Positions 51,679 through 58,749 of a DNA stretch of 64,000 nucleotides are shown in pieces. Made by a program: the position numbers and the translations under genes. The stretch comes from Micromonospora trifolii (GTDB taxonomy: Bacteria > Actinomycetota > Actinomycetes > Mycobacteriales > Micromonosporaceae). The stretch lies in assembly GCF_022229005.1 (NCBI RefSeq), contig NZ_JAKKFD010000001.1, positions 62,001-126,000 on the forward strand. The letters are read 5' to 3'. A model generated the notes under the pieces. The model was given only the letters and a program-made list of their open reading frames with translations. It was not told the origin of the DNA and made no database searches. Every line of letters begins with the position of its first letter. The stretch's first letter is position 1.

Positions 51679-52534
51679 CCCGACCGGTGTGCCGGGGCCG
51701 GCACCGGTGATGCGGGTACGATCCGCGTCCGCGCCGGCTCCGGACCGGCCGGTCAACGAGGACATCGTCTTCCGGTTCGGCCCGCTGGTCGGTGTCCTGG
51801 ACGGCGCGACGGTGCCGGACGGCTTCGACACCGGCTGCGTGCACGGGCCCGAGTGGTACGTCCGGCACCTGGCGGCCCGGATCGGCGTCGCCGAGGCGGT
51901 GCGCCCGGCCGCCCGGCTGACCAGCAACCTGGCCGCGGCCATCCTCGCGGTGCGCGCCGACCACGGCGGGCAGTGCGACCTCGAGCATCCGGGCACCCCC
52001 TCCAGCACTGTCTGCCTCCTGCGGGACTGCGGCGACCAGGTGGACTATCTGGTGCTCTGCGACAGCCCGCTGGTCCTCGACACCGGAGGGCAGGTCAGCG
52101 TGGTCACCGACAACCGGCTGGACGCGGCGATGGCGGAGCTGCGGGAGACAGTGGCCGTCCTGCCGGGCGGCGCGGAGGACCCGGTGACCCGGTTCCGGCA
52201 CGCCGTGACCGTCCAGCGGGAGCGGATGAACCGCACCCACGGCTACTGGGTGGCGGCCTCCGACCCGGACGCGGCCTTCCACGCGGTGACCGGGACCGCC
52301 CCCCGGCACGGTCCGGAGGCGCTCCGGCGGGCGGCGCTGCTCAGTGACGGCGCGTCCAGCGCGGTGGAGCAGTTCGCGCTGACCGACTGGGCCGGTCTGC
52401 TGGACCTGCTGACCGCTGACGGTCCGGCCGCGTTGATCGACCGGGTGCGGGACGCCGAGCGCGACCACCCCGACCGGCTGCGTCGACACAAGTCCACCGA
52501 CGACGCTTCGGTGGTGTTCTGCGAGTTCGGGTAG
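51647..52534 (+). CDS. PP2C-like protein phosphatase domain protein, probably divergent
   Basis: 295-aa protein if ATG 51647 is used (GGGAGAG upstream, 32-nt overlap with DUF3618); ATG 51710 is the alternative. The PP2C landmarks appear as PVNEDIVF (N-E-D after the first strand, about residues 34-41), LVGVLDGATVP where the canonical DGMGG reads DGATV, a buried strand SSTVCLLRDCGDQVDYLVLCDSPLVL, LLSDGASSAVEQF in place of SDGL, and DDASVVFCEFG at the end (canonical DNxTVV). Key metal aspartates are at least partly kept. A eukaryotic-like phosphatase partner for a Ser/Thr kinase is possible, but activity is uncertain. Confidence 0.75.
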   Translation: MRPSTTFDSADPTGVPGPAPVMRVRSASAPAPDRPVNEDIVFRFGPLVGVLDGATVPDGFDTGCVHGPEWYVRHLAARIGVAEAVRPAARLTSNLAAAILAVRADHGGQCDLEHPGTPSSTVCLLRDCGDQVDYLVLCDSPLVLDTGGQVSVVTDNRLDAAMAELRETVAVLPGGAEDPVTRFRHAVTVQRERMNRTHGYWVAASDPDAAFHAVTGTAPRHGPEALRRAALLSDGASSAVEQFALTDWAGLLDLLTADGPAALIDRVRDAERDHPDRLRRHKSTDDASVVFCEFG

Positions 52535-52683
52535 GGGTTTTGGCGCCATGACACCCGGTCGGGTGACAACAGAGCGTGATGTGGAACACCAGGGCCGCCC
52601 GACCGGCCGGTACCGCTGTCCGGACCGCCAGTGGATGGCCAATGGGGTGGACTTCGGCCGATGAGGGCGGCAGACTGCGGCAC

Positions 52684-53193
52684 GTGGCGGGTGCGGTCCG
52701 GCTGGAGCCGGTGGACGAACGGAACCTGGAGCCGTTGCTCTCCGTAGCGGCTGCGGAGGCGGAGCCGGGTGACGTGATGCCCCCGGTCGAGGCGCCCGCC
52801 GGCTGGTCGCTCGCCCGCCGTGAGGCGTTCCGCGAATTCCACCGGGCAAGCTTCCGCGGGCTGGACGGCCCGACCGGTTCGCAGATGTACGCCATCCTCG
52901 TCGGCGGCGAGGTGATGGGCATGGTCCGGATGACGCGCTGTGACGAGCCCGGCACTGTGGAAACCGGGATGTGGCTCGGCCGGTCGGCGCGCGGGCAGGG
53001 AATCGGCGCGGCCGCCCTACGGGAGCTGCTGAACGCCGCCGCTCGGGCGGGCATGCGGGCGGTGGTCGCCGAGACGATCCCGGACAACATTGGCGCGGTA
53101 TCGGTACTGCGGAAGTGCGGCGCGAAACTGCGCGAGGACGACGGCAAGGTACGCGCCGAGATCTGTCTCGATTCGACGCCGCCCGCCTTCTGA
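52684..53193 (+). CDS. GNAT-family N-acetyltransferase
   Basis: 169-aa protein, GTG start at 52684 judged by where the fold begins (VRLEPVDERNLEPLLSVAAAEA). The acetyl-CoA signature is about residues 98-112: MWLGRSARGQGIGAAALREL. Before it lie TGSQMYAILVGGEVMGMVRM (beta-4), and after it the motif B region VAETIPDNIGAVSVLRKCGAKL. All core GNAT elements are intact, unlike the decayed copy at 34604. The likely substrate is an amine of a protein or small molecule; wording resembles RimJ/RimL-type enzymes. Start assignment is uncertain by about 40 codons. Confidence 0.83.
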   Translation: MAGAVRLEPVDERNLEPLLSVAAAEAEPGDVMPPVEAPAGWSLARREAFREFHRASFRGLDGPTGSQMYAILVGGEVMGMVRMTRCDEPGTVETGMWLGRSARGQGIGAAALRELLNAAARAGMRAVVAETIPDNIGAVSVLRKCGAKLREDDGKVRAEICLDSTPPAF

Positions 53194-53212
53194 GCTGCCG
53201 GTCGGGGCCGGC

Positions 53213-53231
53213 GGCGACCGGAGGGGTCGCC
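53213..53231. terminator. Hairpin between convergent GNAT and beta-propeller genes
   Basis: GGCGACC (53213-53219) pairs with GGTCGCC (53225-53231) around GGAGG. It lies in the 52-bp gap between two convergent genes. Confidence 0.5.
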
Positions 53232-53245
53232 ACCGACCGCCTGGG

Positions 53246-54178
53246 TCAGGCCGGCAGCCGAACGATGTCGTAGTCGGTGCTCGGCGTGGACTCCACGTCG
53301 AACCGGCCGTTCACCACGTACAACGCCGAGCCGAGCAGGTCGCCGGTGGCTGGCGAACGCAGCTGCGGGCCGGTGATCTCCCGCTGCACCACTCCGGCGG
53401 TGTATCCGGCGTTCATCCGGACCACCGCGACGACGTTGGTCAGGTTCCGGATCACGTAGAGGGTGCGTCCGCGCAGCACCAGCCCGTCGGCCCGCTCCAC
53501 CGAGTAGCCGCCGAGGTCGACGAGTCGGCTGCCCCCGGTACGCGGGTCGACGCGCACCAGCCGGCCGGACAGCATCTGCGCGACCAGCAGATCGCCGTCC
53601 GGCAGCGCCACGATCCCGTTGTGGTAGACGTCCGGCGTGGCGGCCGGACCGCTGAGCGGCAGCACCCGGAAGGCGGTGGGGGCCGGAAGGCGGCCACCCG
53701 GGCCCAGCGGCACCACGTACAGCACCTGCCTCGCGGAGTCGGTGAAGTAGACCGCCCGCTGGGTGATCACGAGGTCGTTGACGTAGCTGCCCGGCACGTC
53801 GGTGAACTGGTAGTGGGCCAGCTTGGCGCCGGTGCCCGCGTCGTACACGCTCGCGCCGCCGCCGGAGAAGTCGGCGGTCCAGAGCCGGCCCTGTGGGTCG
53901 AGCTTGAGGCCCGCCTTGTCGGTGCCGGGTGTGCCCGGGATCAGCACCGAGCCGCGGCCGGTGCGTAAGTCACCCCGCCACACCGCACCGTCCAAAATGG
54001 ACCCCACAAACACGGTGGTGCCCCGGCCGATCGTCAACCCTTCCGGGGTGAACCCGTCCGGCAACGCGATCCGGGCGGGGAACGGCTTCGCCGGATGGGC
54101 CGTCGCCGGTGCGCCGACCGAGATCAGGGTCGCCGCCGCCACGAGGGGGACGAGGAGGAGAGAGAGCCGCTTGCGCAA
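53246..54178 (-). CDS. Secreted SMP-30/gluconolactonase-like beta-propeller protein
   Basis: 310-aa exported protein. Residues 1-27 are a signal peptide (MRKRLSLLLVPLVAAATLIS, cleavage after ATA). The rest shows six-bladed propeller periodicity: PDGFTPEGLTIGRGTTVFVGS, AGLKLDPQGRLWTADFSG, VYFTDSARQVLYVV, VYHNGIVALPDGDLLVAQM, LVDLGGYSVERADGLVLRG and TLYVIRNLTNVVAVV. This is the SMP-30/NHL-like pattern. The HNGI and ADG motifs may hold a bound metal. Enzymatic activity is not certain. The mature protein is extracellular or wall-associated. A 7-bp inverted repeat lies 20 bp before the start. Confidence 0.82.
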   Translation of the reverse strand: MRKRLSLLLVPLVAAATLISVGAPATAHPAKPFPARIALPDGFTPEGLTIGRGTTVFVGSILDGAVWRGDLRTGRGSVLIPGTPGTDKAGLKLDPQGRLWTADFSGGGASVYDAGTGAKLAHYQFTDVPGSYVNDLVITQRAVYFTDSARQVLYVVPLGPGGRLPAPTAFRVLPLSGPAATPDVYHNGIVALPDGDLLVAQMLSGRLVRVDPRTGGSRLVDLGGYSVERADGLVLRGRTLYVIRNLTNVVAVVRMNAGYTAGVVQREITGPQLRSPATGDLLGSALYVVNGRFDVESTPSTDYDIVRLPA

Positions 54179-54197
54179 GGAACACCACCTGACGTCG

Positions 54198-54215
54198 CAG
54201 TGGATGACTCCACTG
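54198..54215. promoter_or_regulatory. Inverted repeat in the leader of the beta-propeller gene
   Basis: CAGTGGA-TGAC-TCCACTG is a perfect 7+7 inverted repeat 20-37 nt upstream of the propeller start codon on the minus strand. It could be a protein-binding operator or a short mRNA hairpin near the ribosome site. Confidence 0.4.
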
Positions 54216-54271
54216 GGGAATGTGACGTACTAGGAACGTCCCGGGCGCGGCGGAAGGTTGCCCTGCTCTGA

Positions 54272-56485
54272 TCATTCCCGGTCGGCGGCGTACGCGGCCA
54301 GGCCGGCGACCTGGGCCGGGTCCAGCGACGGTCGCACCCGGGCCCGTGCTGTCGACACGTGCTCGGCGGTGACAGTGGCGGCGGCGAGCGACTCCCGCAT
54401 CGCGGCCAGCGCCGCCTCGCGGATCAGCGCCGCACAGTCCGCGGCGGAGAAGCCGGTCAGCTCGTCACCGAGGGCGGGCAGGTCGACGTCCGGTGCCAGC
54501 GGCACCTGTCGGGACGCTGCCCGCAGGATCTCCGCGCGGGCTGGCCCGTCCGGTGGTGGCACATAGACCAGCCGCTCCAACCGGCCCGGCCGCAGCAGTG
54601 CCGGGTCGACCAGGTCCGGCCGGTTCGTCGCACCGACCACCACCACGTTGCGGAGTGTCTCCACCCCGTCCAACTCGGTGAGCAGGGCGGCGACCACCCG
54701 GTCCGTGGTGCCCCCGTCGGTGGCCTGGCCACGCACCGGCGCCAGCGCGTCCACCTCGTCCAGGAAGATCAGCGTGGGGGCCGCCTCCCGGGCCCGACGG
54801 AACAGCTCGCGGACCGCGCGTTCGCTCTCACCGACCCACTTGGAGAGCAGTTCGGCGCCCTTGACCGACAGCACGTTGGCCCGCCCCGACCCGGCCAGCG
54901 CGGTGACCAGGTAGGTCTTGCCGCAGCCCGGTGGCCCGTAGAGCAGCACGCCGCGCGGCGGCTGCACGCCGAGCCGGGCGAAGGTGTCCGGGTAGGTCAG
55001 CGGCCACAGCACCGACTCGGTCAGCCTCTGCTTGACCTCGTCCAGGCCGCCCACGTCGTCCAGGGTCACCGAGGCGAGATCCAGTGTGGACGCCGCCATC
55101 GTGGTGGGCCGGACCACCTCCCGGGCGGCGGTGAAGTCGGCCATCGACACCGTTGGCGTCTCGGCGGACTTCTGCCGCAGCGCCGCGCGTACCCCGGCCT
55201 CCCGGACCAGGGCGGCCAGGTCCGCCGCGACGAACCCGGGGGTACGCGCGGCCACCTCGTCCAGCCGCACGTCGTCGGCCAGCGGCACCTGCCGGGTCAG
55301 CACTGTGAGCTGTTCGCGGCGCAACGCCTGATCCGGGAGCGGGACGCTGATCCGCAGCGACAGCAGGTCGGGCGCGCGCAGTGCGGGATCGACAGCTTCC
55401 GGTCGGCCGGTGGTGCAGACCACTGCGACGCCGGCGCGGATGCTCTCCGCCAGCACCTGACGGAACACCGTCGCCACCGGACCGGGCTCGTCGGCTGGTG
55501 CGAGCGCCTCGACGTCGGTGACCAGCAGTACCGCAGGCCCTTCCGCCCGGGCAGCCGATGCCGCGACCCGCAACCGCTCGGCGGCGGCCTGATTGGCCAG
55601 CGCGGCCACCTCCGGCGCCCAGATCGGGTGAACGCGGGCACCGACCCGGGCGGCCACGGCCCGGACCAGCGCCGACTTTCCGGAGCCCGCGGGGCCGACG
55701 AGCAACACCCCCAACGAGATGGTGGTGCCGAGCCGGCCCAGCACCTCCCGGTGGTGGAAGCCGAGGTCCAGCAGCTCGGTCAACTCCTCGGCCTGGGCCC
55801 GCAGCCCGGGCAGCTCGTCCACGTCGGGCGCGTCCTCCGCCGGAACAGAGTCGGCGCTCGTACCCGGCCGGATCGACGTGGTGCCGACCGGGGAGGGCCC
55901 GCCGTGTGTCGTCGCACCGTGCTCCCAGGCGACCGATGTGCCCATGGTGACCAGCGCGCCGGCCGCCGGCTCGACGGTGACCACGCTGAGCAGGGTGCTG
56001 GTCCAGGCGAAGCCGACGGTGTTGGCGAGGCTGCGTCGCGCCGCCTCGACCAGGCTGCGGACCGAAGCGTCCGGCAGCACATCCTGTGGCAGCAGCGACA
56101 CGTCGTCCCCGGCGGTGAGCACCTTGCCCAGCAGGGCGAGCCGAAGCATCTCCGGGCTGACCGCCGCGACGACCCCCACCGGCCCGGCCAGGACGACCCG
56201 GCTCGCCGGCACCAACGGCACCGGGCTCACCCGCACCTGACCGCCGTCACGCAGACCCAGGTTGCCCAACGTCAGGTCATCGGCGTACAGCAGGGCGCTG
56301 CTCGATCCCGGCCCGGCCGCCGCCGCGATCCCGGCAGTCTCCCGGCGGCCGGCAAGGCGGACCGGGTCGCCGGGGCGCAGCCCCAGCGCGGTCAGCGCCT
56401 CCGGGTGCAGGCGGACGATGCCCCGTCGGGCGTCCAGCGCCGCCGGCCGCAGGCTCGCCGTCAAGGTCAGGTCGGGTTGCGCCAC
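54272..56485 (-). CDS. Cdc48/p97-like AAA+ ATPase with degenerate first ATPase domain
   Basis: 737-aa protein. The N-terminal part is a Cdc48-N-like double-psi barrel (RGIVRLHPEALTALGLRPGDPVRLAG, about 19-44). AAA domain D1 (about 225-460) has Walker A LVGPAGSGKSAL (about 262-273). Its Walker B reads VLLVTDVEAL, where canonical LDEVDAL has the DE pair changed to TD, and the Arg-finger region (ALRAPDLLSLRISV) is also altered. Domain D2 (about 480-730) is intact: LYGPPGCGKTYLVTAL (about 516), LIFLDEVDALAPVRG (about 571), VVGATNRPDLVDPALLRPGRLERL and GFSAADCAALIREA. D2 alone should hydrolyse ATP. As an unfoldase or remodeller it may act on the adjacent conservon complex; the gene follows it by 36 bp. 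Confidence 0.9.
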   Translation of the reverse strand: MAQPDLTLTASLRPAALDARRGIVRLHPEALTALGLRPGDPVRLAGRRETAGIAAAAGPGSSSALLYADDLTLGNLGLRDGGQVRVSPVPLVPASRVVLAGPVGVVAAVSPEMLRLALLGKVLTAGDDVSLLPQDVLPDASVRSLVEAARRSLANTVGFAWTSTLLSVVTVEPAAGALVTMGTSVAWEHGATTHGGPSPVGTTSIRPGTSADSVPAEDAPDVDELPGLRAQAEELTELLDLGFHHREVLGRLGTTISLGVLLVGPAGSGKSALVRAVAARVGARVHPIWAPEVAALANQAAAERLRVAASAARAEGPAVLLVTDVEALAPADEPGPVATVFRQVLAESIRAGVAVVCTTGRPEAVDPALRAPDLLSLRISVPLPDQALRREQLTVLTRQVPLADDVRLDEVAARTPGFVAADLAALVREAGVRAALRQKSAETPTVSMADFTAAREVVRPTTMAASTLDLASVTLDDVGGLDEVKQRLTESVLWPLTYPDTFARLGVQPPRGVLLYGPPGCGKTYLVTALAGSGRANVLSVKGAELLSKWVGESERAVRELFRRAREAAPTLIFLDEVDALAPVRGQATDGGTTDRVVAALLTELDGVETLRNVVVVGATNRPDLVDPALLRPGRLERLVYVPPPDGPARAEILRAASRQVPLAPDVDLPALGDELTGFSAADCAALIREAALAAMRESLAAATVTAEHVSTARARVRPSLDPAQVAGLAAYAADRE

Positions 56486-56521
56486 TGCCCGACCGTAGCC
56501 GCCGCCAGCCAGCCCCGCCGG

Positions 56522-57022
56522 TCAGCGGCGCGGATCCAGCTCGTCCAACAGCGTCGGGTCGCGTCGGATCAGCTCGGCCAACCGGGCCGCCGGGTCCGAG
56601 GTCAACCCGTCCGGACCGGGCGCCCAGGCGGGCACCGTCCGGCCGGAGAGCGGCCAGGCCGGCGGAGGTTCCACCGGCGTCGGCGGGGGAAGCGGTCCGA
56701 CAGTGACGGCAGGCCCGTCCCAGGAGACCCGCATCGGGTACGTCCGCCCGGCGTGCTCCACCTGCACTGTCACCGCCAGCCCGGGGTAGGCGCCGACGAC
56801 CTGGCGGATCGCCTCGGCCACCTCCTCGACCGGTCCCCATCCGGCCACCTCGCTCGGGGCCTCCACCCCCGCGTGCCGGCCCGGCCGGGCATTGCGGGCG
56901 TCGCCGCCGAGGCCGGGCGGGCTCGACGGTGCTGTGGTCTCGTCACGGTCGGTGGCCCGACGGCGCGACGCCTCCTCACGTCGGGCCAGCCGGGCCAGCG
57001 TCTCGTCCAGGTCGCCCCTCAC
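56522..57022 (-). CDS. Hypothetical protein between the conservon and the AAA+ gene
   Basis: 166-aa acidic protein. GTG 57022 (VRGDLDETLARLARREEASRRR) has GAGGTGA just upstream. Residues 1-55 are charged, probably coiled, then linker. About residues 60-115 form a small alpha/beta domain (VEEVAEAIRQVVGAYPGLAV, TVQVEHAGRTYPMRVSW), possibly a binding module; the rest is Pro-rich, ending in an acidic helix (LAELIRRDPTLLDELD). No family recognised. Spacing of 38 bp to the GTPase and 36 bp to the AAA+ gene suggests it belongs to one operon. Confidence 0.65.
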   Translation of the reverse strand: MRGDLDETLARLARREEASRRRATDRDETTAPSSPPGLGGDARNARPGRHAGVEAPSEVAGWGPVEEVAEAIRQVVGAYPGLAVTVQVEHAGRTYPMRVSWDGPAVTVGPLPPPTPVEPPPAWPLSGRTVPAWAPGPDGLTSDPAARLAELIRRDPTLLDELDPRR

Positions 57023-57060
57023 CAGATCACCTCTTCCCGCCACGGCCGGAGCCGGTCGGC

Positions 57061-57816
57061 TCAGGCCCTCCTGTCCCGGGTAGCGCGGTCCAGCGCGCGG
57101 TCCAGGACGACCAGTAGGGCGTCCCGCACCGAGAGCCGGTCGCGGGCATCGAACTGCACCAGGGGTACATGATCGCCGATGGCCAGGGCCCAACGGATCT
57201 CGCCGAGTTCCAGGGCCAGTCGCCCGTCGAAGGCGTTGACCCCGACGACGAACGGCAGCCCGGCCCGCTCGAAGAAGTCGATGGCCGGGTAGCAGTCGTC
57301 CAGCCGGGCGCTGTCCACCACCACCAGCGCGCCGAGCGCTCCGCGGGCCAGGTCGTCCCACATGAAGCCGAACCGGGTCTGCCCCGGCGTGCCGAACAGG
57401 TAGAGCTTCAGGCTGCGGTCGATCGTCACGCAGCCGAAGTCCATCGCCACAGTGGTGGTGGTCTTGGTGGATCGGGCACCCGGGTCGTCCACGCCGATCC
57501 CGGCGCTGGTCATCTCGGCCTCGGTGGTCAGGGGCGCGATCTCGGAGATCGCACCCACCGTGGTGGTCTTGCCCACCCCGAAACCGCCGGCCACCAGGAT
57601 CTTGACCGGGATCGGCGGTGCGCTCGGCTTACCGGCCGAGGGGGCCGACCCCGTGCCGGACGAGGGCCGGTACGGCGGCGGTGCGGTCGGCGGTGGGCCG
57701 GCCCGCCCGACTATCGGCCCGGTCCCCGGGGACATGCCGTAACGGGCGGCGGCGCTGTTCGCGGCGACCCCGCCGAGCGGGGCGACCGGCCATTCAGGAG
57801 ATCGCACGGAGTCCAT
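57061..57816 (-). CDS. cvnD: MglA-like small GTPase of a conservon (CvnD type)
   Basis: 251-aa GTP/ATP-binding protein. Residues 1-70 are an Ala/Pro/Gly-rich extension. The P-loop is VAGGFGVGKTTTVG (about 76-89). The G2 region (TTTTVAMDFGCVTI), G3 motif (FGTPGQTRFGFMWDD, with GxPGQ as in bacterial Ras-like proteins) and NAFDGRL as the G4-like motif follow. It lacks a membrane anchor. In Streptomyces cvn loci the product binds the histidine kinase-roadblock-DUF742 complex. ATG 57816 overlaps the DUF742 gene by 23 nt. The final ~20 residues are highly charged. Confidence 0.93.
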   Translation of the reverse strand: MDSVRSPEWPVAPLGGVAANSAAARYGMSPGTGPIVGRAGPPPTAPPPYRPSSGTGSAPSAGKPSAPPIPVKILVAGGFGVGKTTTVGAISEIAPLTTEAEMTSAGIGVDDPGARSTKTTTTVAMDFGCVTIDRSLKLYLFGTPGQTRFGFMWDDLARGALGALVVVDSARLDDCYPAIDFFERAGLPFVVGVNAFDGRLALELGEIRWALAIGDHVPLVQFDARDRLSVRDALLVVLDRALDRATRDRRA

Positions 57817-58279
57817 CAATCACTCGCAGGATGAGATCGGGGTCGACAGCGTCGTCGGTGTCGGTCACGTGCACGTCCAGGTGCCCGGCGGCGCGTAGAT
57901 CGCCGACCAGGACCCGCGTCACGCCGAAGTGCAGTCGGGCGCGGGCCGAGATCTCGGCCACCGAGATCGGCTCGACGCAGAGCGCGATGATCGTCTGAAG
58001 TTCCGGTGCCAGCAGGGCGCCGGGTGGGCCGGCCCACCAGCCGCTGTCCATGCGGGCGGTCACCTGGGTCTCCAGCCCGATCGCCGGGTCGGCACCCGCA
58101 ACCCGCCCGGAGGTGAGCACGAACGGACGGGGACCGGCCGGTTGGTCCCCGTCCGGCTCCGGCTCGGGCAGCGGTGTCGCCGCCGCTGCGTCCCCGGTCG
58201 GGAATGACGTGCGCAGGTACGGGCGGATCCGAACCCTGGGTTCCGGATCCGGATCCTCGCCGGCGACGTCGGGGGTCAC
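57794..58279 (-). CDS. cvnC: DUF742 protein of a conservon (CvnC type)
   Basis: 161-aa protein. GTG 58279 overlaps the roadblock stop by 4 nt. The first ~45 residues are acidic and variable. The DUF742 domain (about 45-160) starts RPFVLTSGRVAG and includes IGLETQVTA, LAPELQTIIALCVEPISVAEISARARLHFGVTRVLVGDL, a winged-HTH-like core, and HLDVHVTD. These proteins probably act as adaptors rather than DNA binders. Coupled to the GTPase gene by overlap. Confidence 0.93.
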   Translation of the reverse strand: MTPDVAGEDPDPEPRVRIRPYLRTSFPTGDAAAATPLPEPEPDGDQPAGPRPFVLTSGRVAGADPAIGLETQVTARMDSGWWAGPPGALLAPELQTIIALCVEPISVAEISARARLHFGVTRVLVGDLRAAGHLDVHVTDTDDAVDPDLILRVIDGLRAIS

Positions 58280-58749
58280 TGCTGAACGGCGTTCTTCAAC
58301 TCGACGATCAATCGCGGGGTCAGGGCGCCACCGGCCCGCCCGGCGAAGAGCGTCATCTCGTACGCGACGGTGCCCAGGTTCGCCGAACGGTCGGCGACCA
58401 CCCCGAGCACGGAACCGCTGCTGATCGCGCTGATCAGCAGGTAGCCGTCGGCCATGTCGACGATCACCCGGTTCAGGCCGCCGAGGGCGTACCAACTGGC
58501 GGCCCCACCGGCGAGGCTGGTCATTCCGGACACGACGGCGGCCAACCGCTCCGCGTTGGACCGATCCTTGATCGCCGACATGGCCATCAGCAGACCGTCC
58601 GAGGAGACCGCGATCGCTTCCAGGACCCCGGCGGTGCTGGAGGTGAAGGAGTCCAGCAACCAGTTGAACGTACGGGCCTCCGGGCTGAGGTCCCCACTGG
58701 TGCTGGGCTGGCTCTGGTCGACATTTTCGTGCAGGAAGGGGCTGGTCAC
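58276..58749 (-). CDS. cvnB: Roadblock/LC7-domain protein of a conservon (CvnB type)
   Basis: 157-aa protein. GTG 58749 overlaps the kinase stop by 4 nt. After a short polar lead, the roadblock/LC7 domain spans about 24-140: FNWLLDSFTSSTAGVLEAIAVSSDGLLMA, ERLAAVVSGMTSLAGGAASWYALGGLNRVIVDM, YLLISAISSGSVLGVVADRSANLGTVAYEM. Roadblock proteins activate or stabilise MglA-like GTPases by binding them as dimers. Together with the kinase, DUF742 and GTPase it completes the canonical cvnABCD order. Confidence 0.94.
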   Translation of the reverse strand: MTSPFLHENVDQSQPSTSGDLSPEARTFNWLLDSFTSSTAGVLEAIAVSSDGLLMAMSAIKDRSNAERLAAVVSGMTSLAGGAASWYALGGLNRVIVDMADGYLLISAISSGSVLGVVADRSANLGTVAYEMTLFAGRAGGALTPRLIVELKNAVQQ

